From: Maniola hyperantus
Lineage: Eukaryota > Arthropoda > Insecta > Lepidoptera > Nymphalidae
Direction of reading: 5' to 3'
Assembly: GCF_902806685.2 (NCBI RefSeq)
Contig: NC_048552.1
Span: 11,125,662-11,189,661, forward strand
DNA length: 64,000 bases
Positions 19,982 to 30,560 of this stretch are shown here, in pieces. The notes beneath the pieces are model-generated. The model did not search any database and was not told the origin of the DNA. It was given only the letters and a program-made list of their open reading frames with translations. Numbering within the stretch: position 1 is the stretch's first letter; every line of letters begins with the position of its first letter. The translations under genes were made by a program, and so were the position numbers.

Positions 19982-20378
19982 AACTAAGTGTGCAATTAAA
20001 TTCACTACAAAAACTTAAACCAGTTTTTACGTGTAAATTGGATCAAGCATATCGATCTAACAAAGTTAAAAGTTACGAGACAATACAACGCGTATAAAAT
20101 ATGGTGTCCCAAAAGTTACTTACAAAAGTTGAAGCCTTAAACGTTCTATTTTCTTTACATATCGTAAAAGGTAACGACCAGCCTTCCTTTTTACGGGCGT
20201 CGTTTAGAAGGGGTTTGTGTTTGTAACTGCTCTTTTTCCCACGGGGAGTTGTTTTTATTGAGATTTTTGTGTTAAATGTGGTACTGTTAAGTTTGATACT
20301 GTTAAATAATAACTTGCACGTCTTTTGACCACTATTAACTTTCCTAAAATCATTTTTTTTTAAATAAGTAGGTAGGTA
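19982..20378. other. Unassigned DNA
   Basis: An open minus-strand frame at 20073-20405 has no recognisable domain and overlaps the MITE that follows; not supported as a gene. Confidence 0.4.
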
Positions 20379-20538
20379 CAGTACGAGGCCGAAAGTAATG
20401 TACATTGACCTTTAGAACGAGATAGCAGATTTGTAGAGAACTGTCTCTGTCATTGAGACCGACAAAGGTTGAGGTATGAGTTATGAGTGACAGAGACAAT
20501 GCTCTACAAAACCTACATTACCTTCGGCCGCGTACTGT
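20379..20538. mobile_element. TA-flanked MITE, family Q
   Basis: CAGTACGAGGCCGAAAGTAA at the left and the inverted CAGTACGCGGCCGAAGGTAA at the right, both flanked by TA; interior 'CTGTCTCTGTCA' and 'GTGACAGAGACA'. 160 bp. Confidence 0.8.
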
Positions 20539-20571
20539 ACATTTTATTCTGCTAATGACGACAAAGTTTAA

Positions 20572-20748
20572 AAGTACTAGATTATAACATGGGGTTATTC
20601 AAGGGGCGGACCAACAAATTCCTAAAAGGCCGGCAACGCATCAGCGGTTCCTCTGGTGCTGCAAATGTTCATGGGCGGCGGTAATCACTTAATATCAGGT
20701 GACCCGCCTGCTCGTTTGCTCGCTATATCTATAAAAAAAAAAAAGTAC
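20572..20748 (+). repeat. 3' end of a LINE, family L
   Basis: Encodes 'YNMGLFKGRTNKFLKGRQRI' (as in 38640-38862), the kind of short basic peptide found at the end of many Jockey/CR1-group ORF2s, followed by a 3' UTR and poly(A). Confidence 0.65.
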
Positions 20749-20808
20749 TTTGTCCCACATTCACCAAAATGTCTTTTGCCTGTCTCAACCTGTCGAGGAC
20801 TATTCATA

Positions 20809-20964
20809 CAGTGCGACAAGGCTATTTCGGCGCGTGGCGAAAATTAGAACTAACGTTGCCGTCAAGTGTCCCCTTTGTTCTTGTTTGAATATTCTAAGCC
20901 TTTGTTCTTCAACAGCGCCCCCCTGTCAATGTCACTCAAGTGCCAAGAGAGCCTTGTCGCACTG
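20809..20964. mobile_element. TA-flanked MITE with CAGTGCGACAAGGC termini
   Basis: CAGTGCGACAAGGC at the left and its inverse GCCTTGTCGCACTG at the right, each bordered by TA. 156 bp. The interior holds CGCCCCCCTGTCAATGTC. The ends look well preserved. Confidence 0.75.
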
Positions 20965-21321
20965 TACATTATACATAGCGCGCTATACTCAAATTGCTTG
21001 TTCAAGTTCTAAGGATTCAAACTGCAATGGGTGCAACTCTCAAGGTAGGTATAACTTAGAATCGTATTCCTTCCTTCAATAAGGGCAATGGAGCTTCAAA
21101 ATTTATGCATTACGTCACTCGGGACAGAGAGATGTCATATCACTAGAGGAGCAAACCTCAGGGCTCGTTTACTACTGCCATACTAATCTGCAAGAACGTT
21201 TTTTTACTGGTTCCTGCAAAGCTGAGTCGTATGTTCACATATTATGCAGTTTCTATCCTGTTTTTCATCACGGTATAAAGTGCTAAAAACATTATGCGGG
21301 ATATTCGCGTAGGTAGGTGCC
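20965..21321. other. Unassigned DNA
   Basis: Nothing recognised. Confidence 0.4.
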
Positions 21322-21598
21322 TACTTTTTAGGTTTCCATACTTCAAAAGGAAAAAAGAATCCTTATAGGATAACTTTATTGTCTGTCTTTCTGAAAAATC
21401 TAAAAACCGTGAATTTGTGAACATCACACAGAAATTAAAAAAAAATTGTGTTCCCGATCAAATAAATAACTAAATCACATCAAGTTAGCGCTGTCGATCA
21501 ATAGCTTGCTAATTTTTATCATACTGGTTTGAGATTTCTTGTAAATTGCTGCGGAACTCTTTGAGTGCGAGTCCGACTCGCACTTGACATGTTTTTTA
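21322..21598 (+). repeat. Degenerate family C repeat with internal deletion
   Basis: Start ('TTTTTAGGTTTCCATAC', 'CTTATAGGATAACTTTATTG') and end ('GTCCGACTCGCACTTGACAT') are recognisable; the microsatellite and following block are shortened. Confidence 0.6.
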
Positions 21599-22202
21599 AT
21601 TGAAATAGTTATAGGTACCTATGCTCATGTGATCCTAATTTTGTAAAATGGCGTACGGAGACAAAAGCAAAGGCTTGGCTTTTAGCTGCACCCCGCAAAC
21701 AGGATGGTCGTATGAACGCAAGTATACGTCCACCACTCAACGGGATCCTGTGAAAAACCGTTTCTGCAAAGAAATCCGCCTATTTATGGAATATCAAAAA
21801 CCATAAATGTCCTTAGATGTGAGTATGTGACCACTTAGTCAGAGTGAGGCATTGCGTACTGCATTGCATCTTCTAGAAATAAGACATCTCTCTGGCACAG
21901 GAATGGAAACCTACATAATATGAGCATCTCTAAAGTGATTTCAATAGTAATAGTTAACAATACGTCAAATTGTATGTTGAATATAGTGCTACATATTATA
22001 TCCAATAAGTTTCCGCTCTCTGAACTCTAGCTCTAGGTACTTGTATGAATAGTTATAGCCAGTAGCTCGCCTAGAGAGTTGAATGAGTAGGTATTATAAT
22101 ATGCATTACCACAGCCTAAAGAGATATTCATGCAGTTGGTTAACAGAAACGTTTATAGACAGAGTAATCCCGTGTAGCGAGACGGGTAAAGGATTATATT
22201 GT
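21599..22202. other. Unassigned DNA
   Basis: No supported feature. Confidence 0.4.
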
Positions 22203-22420
22203 ACTAGCTTATGCTCGCGACATCGTCTGCGTGGACTACACAAACTTCAAACCCCTATTTCACCCTCTTAGGGGTTGAGTTTTCAAAAATCCTTTCTTAG
22301 TGGATGCCTACGTCATAATAGCTATCTGCATGCCAAATTTCAGCCCGATCCGTCCAGTAGTTTGAGCTGTGCGTTGATAGATCAGTCAGTCAATCAATAC
22401 TTTTATATACTTTTATATTT
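22203..22420 (+). repeat. Family A repeat
   Basis: ACTAGCTTATGCTCGCGACA through GCTGTGCGTTGATAGATCAG to a T-rich end. Complete. Confidence 0.85.
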
Positions 22421-22575
22421 AAGAAGAAGATCTTTGAAAAGAGCAACTGCTGAGTTTATTGCTGGTTCTTCTCGGTAGGAAAGGCATTCCGAACCAGTGG
22501 TAGATGCAGCTGACGATTCAAAAATACATGTAAAAGTTTAATTGAACAAAAATATTTTTATTTTATTTTTTATTT
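22421..22575 (+). repeat. LINE 3' UTR fragment, family M
   Basis: 'GGAAAGGCATTCCGAACCAG', 'TGGTAGATGCA' and a (TTTTAT)-like tail recur at 47363-47455 and partly at 61968-62050. I recall this 3' end from CR1/L2-type LINEs of Lepidoptera; there is no coding part. Confidence 0.55.
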
Positions 22576-23565
22576 ATTTATTACACCGACCGGCAAAAGT
22601 CGGCCGAAATTGATAATTGTGTTAAACACTTAGCCATTTCATACTGGATTACCATACCAGACTGAAGCTGAGTGCCTAATATTGCAATCTTTTAACTGAC
22701 AAGACAACACATAAGAGTTGCTCCACAACTTTTAACTACATATAACAGATGAAGTTTCCCTGTCAGTAACAGCATGAAGTCCGACAAAGTGTGCTTCGTT
22801 ACTCCATAAAGGGAAAACTCGCGAAAATTTCGAGTGTTATGTTGTTAGAACATTAGTTTGGATATTTTGATAAAGAGCTTAGCTGATAGTATGTCACCTT
22901 TGTAAAAAGATTCGTAGTCACAAAAAGTCATAGAAATACAATTCCTTAGAAAATGAGAATATAGTTAGTGCTTCAAGTGCAGTCCGAAAAATATCAGCCA
23001 ACAAGCTTATTTCAAATTACTCAAATTTTTTAGACTTAGTGCTTAAGTGTTAAGTTTTATTTTAGAATAAAAAAATTGTTCTCATTTGAAGAATTCGAAT
23101 ATTTTAAATTTATTGTTGAAGGTCTTAAACATGAATATTTGGTAATCGTTATTAAACTTTATGTTCAAGTGTTAGAATTCATAAGAAACTGAGGTTGTTT
23201 ATATTATAACTTTTTTCTACAGTTTACGTAATAAAAAACATAGATGTGTATATGTGTGCAAATAGGGCCACTTGAGCGATGCCATTAGTTTGTGTCTATA
23301 GGTACCTACTATTATAAGTCAATGGTCGCATTAAATTAAAATCTCAGATGTCATCCCAAATCAGGGTAGGTAGGTATAATATAAGCAATAGTTAGTGCAG
23401 CAATTTCAACCACAAATTACAATCGCAACCGAAATTCTCACATCAGATGTCTAACCAATTAATTGGTGTTGCGTTAATTGTTGATTACTGATAATTTGCG
23501 TTGCGTTGTGTTTACTAATGCACGAGGCGATATTATAATATATCACGTCGATACAGTACCTATAG
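22576..23565. other. Unassigned AT-rich DNA
   Basis: About 1 kb without a recognisable gene or repeat end. Confidence 0.45.
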
Positions 23566-23819
23566 GTTTGGCTGTGCGTTGATAGATCAGCCAGTCAGTT
23601 TTCTCTTTTATATATACAGAAGACTAGCTTATGCTCGCGACTTTGTCCGCGTGGACTACCCAAATTTCAAACCCCCCTTTGGGGTTGAATTTTCAAAAAT
23701 CCTTTCTTAACGGATGCCTACTTCATAATAGATATCTGCATGCAAAATTTCAGCCCGATGCGTCCAGTAGTATGTGCGTTGAAAGATCAATCCGTCAGTT
23801 AGTCAGCTTTTTCTTTTAT
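23566..23819 (+). repeat. Family A repeat plus a 3' tip of a second copy
   Basis: 23566-23612 is just the 3' tip (GTGCGTTGATAGATCAGCCA). A nearly complete copy follows at 23623-23819, starting ACTAGCTTATGCTCGCGACT. Confidence 0.7.
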
Positions 23820-23827
23820 CAGTACCC

Positions 23828-24112
23828 TTATTATAAATGCGAAAGTGTGTTTGTTTGTTAGTTTGTTGGTTTATTGGTTTGTTGGTTTGTTGGTTTGTCC
23901 TTCAATCACGTCGCTACGGTGCAACGGATTGACGTGATTTTTTGCACGGGTATAGATAAGAACTGGAGAGTGATAGGCTACTTTTTATCCTGGAAAGTTT
24001 TTATACTTTTTAACTTTATACTTTTGTCCTTTTTTATACTTTTTATCCGGAAGTTTCCACGGGATTTTTAAAACCTAATTCCACGCGGACGAAGTCGTGG
24101 GCATCAGATAGT
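23828..24112 (-). repeat. Family B repeat, minus strand
   Basis: From TTATAAATGCGAAAGTGTG to CGTGGGCATCAGATAGT in plus-strand reading. Contains short GTTTGTTGG repeats and a duplicated 'TTTTTATACTTTTTA' stretch. Confidence 0.7.
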
Positions 24113-24541
24113 ATCTGTTTAAAGAATATTCCGTGATCATCTGTTATCGTCACGAACACGAAGTAATGAAGGGACTTGACGAATATAAGATTAATTGTCT
24201 GTATTGTGTAAGGAATGTTCAGAGGGTTGATGATAGACACTACAAGACAGGGCAAGTTTGATGGATATTGTACGATATCACCGTCACATTGTTCTAACTA
24301 TGACTTGCTGTTAGGCCTGATACGGTTTATTATTGAGTCTCTTTGTTTTACGCACATCCCAGAATCTTCTACGTTTTTTGCTTATTGACATAGATGTATA
24401 CGCAAAACCTGAAAGTAGTTCGCTCAGAATCAGTAACAGAATCGATTGCAATCATTTTTACGTGTTATATTATATTATATTTCTTTCTTATAGGATTTTT
24501 CAATGATTTAAATCCTATAGGATTTTTCAATGATAAGAAAT
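24113..24541. other. Unassigned DNA
   Basis: A local direct duplication of 'TATAGGATTTTTCAATGAT' occurs at about 24490-24540. No gene. Confidence 0.45.
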
Positions 24542-24789
24542 CTTGGGAATGTAAAAGCTTTGTGTTAGTTCTAATAAGTTTAAGTGATTTTGTTAAGTGG
24601 TGATAATAACAAGAATACCCGGCTGAGTTTGTTGTGGGCTCTTCTCAGACCTGGACGCGTTTGGAACCCTCGTAGTTTTAGTTTTAAGTACGTATTACAT
24701 ATCATCTTAAAAAATTTAAATTTTAACCATCAGGAAGCGTAAAATTTTACCTATTTTGAATAAATAATTTGAGTTTGAGTTTGAGATCA
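24542..24789 (+). repeat. Old 3' UTR fragment of LINE family G
   Basis: Matches the end of the LINE at 27364-31592 ('GGCTGAGTTTGTTGTGGGCT', 'CTTCTCAGACC', 'GGAACCCTCGTAG') but is diverged, with a (TTTGAG)n tail instead of (TTTGAC)n. Indicates a related older subfamily. Confidence 0.75.
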
Positions 24790-24811
24790 AAAAACCATTA
24801 AAATTAATTTT

Positions 24812-25018
24812 TATTGTGTGATCTAACCCTAAATTCACGGTTTTCAGATTTTTCCCCAAATGTCAGCTATAAGATCTACCTACCTGCCAAATTTCATGAT
24901 TCTAGCTCAACGGGAAGTACCCTGTAGGTTTCTTGACAGACAGACGGACAGACAGACAGACAACAAAGTGATCCTATAAGGGTTCCGTTTTTCCTTTTGA
25001 GGTACGGAACCCTAAAAA
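24812..25018 (-). repeat. Family C repeat, 5' part, minus strand
   Basis: AATTCACGGTTTTCAGATTT to GGTACGGAACCCTAAAAAT in plus reading, with a short (GACA)n tract. Confidence 0.75.
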
Positions 25019-25265
25019 TACCTGCTCACGAGTTACCTGCAGGTAATAACGTACTACTAGTTACATACCAATGGGTAAACTCAGTCCACACCACCGACCA
25101 ACCACAGTCAGTAGTTACCAGTAATCAACAATTAAGCTGACCACCGGTTACGGTTAGATATTTGATGCGCGTTCTGTGGTTACGTGCGTTGTTAGTGATC
25201 AAATTAACAGATCGGATTTTACAGTAAAACAAAACAGGTTGAATTAAAATGTAGGTAGGTAAAAT

Positions 25266-25662
25266 CAGGACCCTCTTTCCCACTGGGCACTATGGGCACG
25301 TGCCCAGGGCCCACGATCGATAGGGGCCCACTAGCAGTTGCGTGCACAAGAGTTCAAGCCAGGGTATGCATTTAGGTATGAACTTATTTTACGGCAGGTA
25401 AAATGAAAAATAAGCATTGATTTATTACAATGAGGGTAAGCAGTGCGTTTATGCCTCTATGAGCTGCACGCCACTGCCCACTAGTCCCTGCCAGATCACC
25501 AAACTATAACCGACCGACCGATATTTTATTACCGAAAATCTAGAACGTGACTTATCTACTTTCTTTGCCTATTCTAAGAAAATAGTACCTTCTCTGTCAA
25601 GATCATAGGGGCCCTATTATTCTAATGTGCCCAGGGCCTCCAATAGGATAAAGATGGCTCTG
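25266..25662. mobile_element. Non-autonomous hAT-type element with 8-bp target duplication
   Basis: Left end CAGGACCCTCTTTCCC, right end inverted CAGAGCCATCTTTATCC, with internal 'GTGCCCAGGG' blocks on both sides. Perfect duplications GGTAAAAT at 25258-25265 and 25663-25670. 397 bp, no transposase frame. Its ends differ from the element at 8391, so it is a different hAT family. Confidence 0.9.
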
Positions 25663-25786
25663 GGTAAAATGTAGGTTGTATGTACAAAATGTATGTCATG
25701 ACACAAGTTGAAATGGACTGACTAACTGTAATCATCGTAGGTGCACCTCAAACCGCTGGCTATATTTTAACTTAATTAACTATTAT

Positions 25787-26325
25787 ACTAGATGATGCCC
25801 GCGACTTCGTCTGCGTTGATTTAGGTTTTTTTAAAATCTCATTGGAACTCTTTGGTTTTCCGGGATAAAAAGTTGCCTATGTCAATTTCCTATGATAGCT
25901 ACCTCTTTATCAAATTTCATACAAATCGGTTAATTGAGAATCCCGTGGAAACTCTTCAATTTTGCGGGATGAATAGTAGGTAGCCTACGTCCTTCCCCGG
26001 ATGTAAGCTAACTGTGTACCAAATTTTATCAAAGTCGGTTAAACTGTTGGGCCGGGAAAAGCTAGCAGACTCACAGACAGACAAACACACTTTCACATTT
26101 ACAATATTATTAAGTATGGATAATAACTAAATGATGTCGACGACTTCGTCCAAGATTTTTGAAAACCCTTTGAGAGCTCTTAGATTTTCCGGGCCGAAAA
26201 ATTGGGTAGGTATGCCCGTACCTGACATGCAAGTTATCTCTGCACAGAATTCCGGCGCCGTGAAAAGCTAGCAGACGGACAGACAGACACACCCCTTCAC
26301 ATTTATAACAATAAAGTATGGATCA
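25787..26325 (+). repeat. Two family B repeats in tandem
   Basis: First copy 25787-26120 (ACTAGATGATGCCCGCGACT ... AACACACTTTCACATTTAC). Second, more diverged, 26127-26325 (ACTAAATGATGTCGACGACT ... CACCCCTTCACATTTATAA). Confidence 0.65.
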
Positions 26326-26383
26326 TTGTTTAGGTACAATGCAGTGTTGCAAAGCTCTTAAGAACGTTTTTTTTGTTTGAATT

Positions 26384-26520
26384 ACAATGTATAGTTTTGT
26401 AGAGCGTTGTCTCTATCACTCATACCTATTTGACGTTTTGTCGGTCTCAACGACAGAGACAATGCTCTACTAATCTGCTATCTCCTTCTAAATGTCAATG
26501 TACCTTTTTGTCGCGTACTG
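26384..26520. mobile_element. MITE family Q, left end degraded
   Basis: Interior 'GAGCGTTGTCTCTATCACTC' and 'CGACAGAGACAATGCTCTAC'; right end GTCGCGTACTG followed by TA. The left terminus is not clear. Confidence 0.65.
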
Positions 26521-26734
26521 TACTTACTCGTATATTATTGCTCTCATCCCTAGAGTACTATTAATACAAATTAGGTAGGTACTACATTCTTACGATAGGC
26601 TCTGAAGAATAATAAATAATTCGTTAATGGTCGTCGTTATCATATAAGAGTAGCTATTCATGCAAATTATGTTTCTTTGTTTCAAAAGTAGGAATTATAT
26701 TTGACTACAGTCTGTATAAATAAAATTCAAAGTA

Positions 26735-26914
26735 CTGAGTGACTGACTGACTGACTTATATTATATCAACGCACAGCCTAAACCGCTGGTCCTAGAGATA
26801 TGAAATTTGTAGGGTGTTAAGGGCAGGTATCCACTAAGAAAGGGTTTTTCGAAATCCCCAAGTGGGTTAAATGGGGGTTTGAAATTTATATAGAAGTCGC
26901 GAGCATAAGCTAGT
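26735..26914 (-). repeat. Diverged family A repeat, minus strand
   Basis: GTGACTGACTGACTGAC run, 'CAACGCACAGCCTAAACC', ending GAAGTCGCGAGCATAAGC. Confidence 0.65.
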
Positions 26915-27226
26915 TAGAAATTTAAAAAAAAAATACAAATCAGCCCAGAAACCTCAGAGAAATTCGTGTACATACCTACACACTGAAAACAAAGACACCA
27001 AATTGAGAGAATTGGGAAATATTTATATCCGACATGCAAAATGGATGTTGGAATATGTTTTCTGATAAGGTAGACTTTGTGGTACGCGATGTAGACGCGC
27101 AAACGCGACACCGCGACACTAGTGTCGCAAGTCGCCGTCCACCATTGGATACAGATAACTTGACGATTGATATAATTTGATTGATTCAAGCGGTTCAAAA
27201 GCAAATAACCCAGTTGGTAAGATAGA
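26915..27226. other. Unassigned DNA before the copia element
   Basis: A minus-strand open frame spans 26914-27276 but continues into the copia LTR and has no recognisable domain; not a gene. Confidence 0.45.
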
Positions 27227-27231
27227 CGAAC

Positions 27232-27363
27232 TGTTGGTGAAATGGAACGCAGCCCATAATGTAAACGTTTTGACACTTCGCTCTGTTCTCTTTGATTTTA
27301 TGTCTCCGCCGCGTATAATGTGTTTTTTGTAAAATCTTATTTAAATCAGATAATTAAACAAGT
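27232..27363 (+). repeat. Copia 5' LTR, left part
   Basis: First 132 bp of the LTR, identical base for base with 35642-35773. Ends with the CAAGT that was duplicated by the LINE insertion (27359-27363). Confidence 0.95.
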
Positions 27364-27624
27364 CAAAGTCAAAGTCAAAGTCAAATGATTTATTCAAAAT
27401 AGGTAATAAATTACTCTTATTGATTGTCTGGTATAGTGTTAGATTTGTAAGATAATATAGTGGTGATAATTATAACGCAAACTTAAAACTAAAGCTACGA
27501 GGGTTCCAAACGCGCCCAGGTCTGAGAAGAGCCCACAACAAACTCAGCCGGGTATTCTTTTTATTATCACCACTTTACAAATTTATTGAAACTTATTAGA
27601 ACTATCACAAAGTCGTTAAGCAAC

Positions 27625-30531
27625 TCATTCCCAAGCTTGCTTATCATTTAAATAATCCTTTACATTGTAATAGGATTTTTCAATTAGTTTACGTTTTATG
27701 AAAACTTTGAACTTGTTGAGAGACATCTCCAATATGTCTTCTGGAAGCTTATTATAGAAACGTATGGAATTACGAGCAAATGAATTGCTAACTTTACTGA
27801 GCCTAGAGGCGGGAATTACAAGTTTATTTTTATTTCTAGTATTTATATTATGACAGTCACTTTTTTTTTTAAATTTATTTATGTTTTTATGTACGTACAG
27901 TAAATTTTCAAAAATATATTGATTATGCACTGTCATAATTTTAACTTCCCTAAATTTAGTTCTCAGCGACTCTCGTGGCCCCATACTGTATATGGCTCGA
28001 ACAGCCCTTTTCTGCAGCACAAAAATAGAATTAATATCAGCAGCATTACCCCATAATAATATACCATATGACATAATGCTGTGAAAGTAACTAAAATATA
28101 CTAGTCTCGCAGTTTCTATGTCTGTCAACTGGCGAATCTTTTTTACCGCATATGCGGCAGAACTAAGTCTGTTCGATAAGTTATTTATATGAGAGCCCCA
28201 TTGAAGTTTTGCATCTAACGTTATTCCAAGAAAAATAGCGGTATCCACTAAATCTAATTCCTCATTATTAAGTTGCACAGTGGTTTTCACCTGCTTAACA
28301 TTTGGTAAAGTGAATTTAATACACTTTGTCTTTTTCCCGTTGAGAAGCAGGTTATTAGCTTCGAACCACTGTACTAACTTGGTGAGAGAATTGTTTACTT
28401 CATCAAAAGTTGTTAAGTATCGATTGATTTTAAATAAAAGTGATGTATCATCAGCAAACAAGACTATCCCGTAATTGTCCTTAGCGAGGTAAGGAAGGTC
28501 ATTGATGTAAATAAGGAACAGAAAAGGTCCTAAGATGGAACCTTGTGGCACCCCCATTTTTACAACGGATCCGGGAGATCGCTTTCCATTCACGTCTACC
28601 CTTTGTATTCTATCATTTAGGTAAGAACTCATCAATTCCAATGCTGCACCCCTAATTCCATAATGGTGCAATTTCGCGACCAATGTTTCATGATCAACGC
28701 AGTCGAAAGCCTTGGATAAATCACATAAAACGCCAAGCGCATCACGTGATTCCTCCCAGGCTTCAAATATATTTAGTATTAACTCAACACCAGCATCGGT
28801 TGTTGAGCGACCCCGTGTAAAACCAAACTGTTTGGTGTGAAATAAATCATTAATGTTGAAAAAATTAAGCAGTTGAGTTAAAATTATTTTTTCAAAGATT
28901 TTACTAAAAGTGGGTAGTACAGATATCGGTCTGAAGTTAGTGGGGTCACTAGTACTACCTGATTTAAATAATGGAATTATTTTACTATGTTTCATTAAGT
29001 CTGGAAACTCACCACAGTCAACACAATTATTGAATATTAATGCTAACTCGGGTGCAACAATATCAATTAATGATTTCACAACGTTAACGGAAATGCCCCA
29101 CAGATCATTTGTTTTCTTATTATTAATTAATTTAAAAGCTTTGATAACGTCAGAGCAACTAACGTGACTGAATTCAAACATTTTATTACATTCAGGCACG
29201 TTATCCTCCAATAGTGAGAGAGCGGCGGCTGCTGAAGAGTTCAATGATTTTGTAGTAGAAACAGGAATATCTGTAAAGAAGGTCTCGAAAACGGTTGCAA
29301 CCTCGGGGTCTGACGTAATCAACTTGTCATGATATTTTAGTTCAAAATTACAAGTTTTATGTGTCACTCTTCCTGTTTCTTCGTTAACTATTTTCCAGGT
29401 AGTTTTTACTACATTGGAGCTGTTTTTAATTTTTGCCTGGATATATTTTGACTTGGCTGCAATGCAATCTCTCTTAAACTTTTTGGAAAACAGTTGAACG
29501 TATTGCTTGAATTCGTCACCAGTATCATATTGTCGCTCCGCATACAATTCATATAGTTTTTGTCTACTTTTATGTAGTTCTACTGTTGCCCATTCACTAA
29601 AAACTTTTGCATCAGTAGTCAAGACCGATTTACTGGTGAATATTGAGTTAAATATAGTATTGAATATATTAAAAAATGTATTATACATTTCATCAGGACT
29701 AAACCCATTTGACAAAAATGGAAGGTGTTTTATAAGGCTTAGTCTCATATTCTCAATTCGGTCAGACGTTACTGGTACAAAGGTTATTCTACGTTTAGAA
29801 TTTTTTTTCTTCAAATTTTCAAACTGGATCAACTGTCCACAATGATCCGAATCCAATTTGCTAATTATGGTTTTAGTAATTGGATTTATATTTGTAAAAA
29901 TATTGTCTATACATGTGGCGCTAGTTACAGTTATTCTTGTAGGCTCCATAAACATGTTGGATAGGTTGTAGGATTTGAAAAGATTTAATAATTTGCCATT
30001 TAAAGGGCTACTTTCCAAAATATTTACATTAAAGTCTCCGCACACAATCAGCTTTTTATTTGATTTTGAGATTTTGAATAAGACTTCATCCATTACCTTT
30101 TCAAAAAGATCAAAGTTAGACAAGGGTGGTCTATATACAGACACAACAATGAATTGCTCAAGTTCAACTGAGGATAGTTCTATTGTTCGCTCAACAGACA
30201 GGCTCTCTATGTCATTTCGATTCTTGAATTTTAATTGTTTGCTAAGCAAAATTAACGAGCCGCCATGAATCGCATTGGTTCTGGTGAACGAACTACCAAC
30301 CTGGTGATTACCAAAATTGAATGTATACTCATGATTTTTTAACCAATGCTCAGTTATACATAAAATATCAATATTGAAATTATTCAAAAAAAGTTCTATT
30401 TCCAGATCTTTCCCTCTGATACATTGAATATTTTGGTGCACCAGATTGATAACATTAGATTTTTTGCAACAACTTGCAATTTCTAATTCTTTGCCGGTGA
30501 AGCTCTGTATACTTTGATGTACATTTTTCAT
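27625..30531 (-). CDS. LINE ORF2: endonuclease-reverse transcriptase
   Basis: Encodes the enzyme for target-primed reverse transcription. It starts most likely at the ATG at 30531, 30 bases downstream of the ORF1 stop; the frame is open 14 codons further upstream, but that start would be TTG. About 968 aa, no stops. An APE-type endonuclease is at the N-terminus: 'CITEHW' with E61, 'VVSVYRPP', 'VCGDFNVN' and 'SDH' at about 228-230. The reverse transcriptase follows: 'SKIIPLFKSG', 'NFRPISVLP', 'LCDLSKAFDCVDH', 'GVPQGSILGP' near 660 and the catalytic 'LFADDTS' with FADD at 692-695. The C-terminus has 'VLQKRAVRAI' as in Jockey/CR1 relatives, and no RNase H. The frame looks functional; clade placement is by motif only. 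Confidence 0.93.
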   Translation of the reverse strand: MKNVHQSIQSFTGKELEIASCCKKSNVINLVHQNIQCIRGKDLEIELFLNNFNIDILCITEHWLKNHEYTFNFGNHQVGSSFTRTNAIHGGSLILLSKQLKFKNRNDIESLSVERTIELSSVELEQFIVVSVYRPPLSNFDLFEKVMDEVLFKISKSNKKLIVCGDFNVNILESSPLNGKLLNLFKSYNLSNMFMEPTRITVTSATCIDNIFTNINPITKTIISKLDSDHCGQLIQFENLKKKNSKRRITFVPVTSDRIENMRLSLIKHLPFLSNGFSPDEMYNTFFNIFNTIFNSIFTSKSVLTTDAKVFSEWATVELHKSRQKLYELYAERQYDTGDEFKQYVQLFSKKFKRDCIAAKSKYIQAKIKNSSNVVKTTWKIVNEETGRVTHKTCNFELKYHDKLITSDPEVATVFETFFTDIPVSTTKSLNSSAAAALSLLEDNVPECNKMFEFSHVSCSDVIKAFKLINNKKTNDLWGISVNVVKSLIDIVAPELALIFNNCVDCGEFPDLMKHSKIIPLFKSGSTSDPTNFRPISVLPTFSKIFEKIILTQLLNFFNINDLFHTKQFGFTRGRSTTDAGVELILNIFEAWEESRDALGVLCDLSKAFDCVDHETLVAKLHHYGIRGAALELMSSYLNDRIQRVDVNGKRSPGSVVKMGVPQGSILGPFLFLIYINDLPYLAKDNYGIVLFADDTSLLFKINRYLTTFDEVNNSLTKLVQWFEANNLLLNGKKTKCIKFTLPNVKQVKTTVQLNNEELDLVDTAIFLGITLDAKLQWGSHINNLSNRLSSAAYAVKKIRQLTDIETARLVYFSYFHSIMSYGILLWGNAADINSIFVLQKRAVRAIYSMGPRESLRTKFREVKIMTVHNQYIFENLLYVHKNINKFKKKSDCHNINTRNKNKLVIPASRLSKVSNSFARNSIRFYNKLPEDILEMSLNKFKVFIKRKLIEKSYYNVKDYLNDKQAWE

Positions 30532-30560
30532 GTGACAGGGCTCCTCCGTTGTCTTACTGT

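Noticed and set aside
27232..27363. Solo or truncated copia LTR
   Set aside because: The missing 38 bp lie at 31598-31635 beyond the LINE, and the two parts together equal the 3' LTR.
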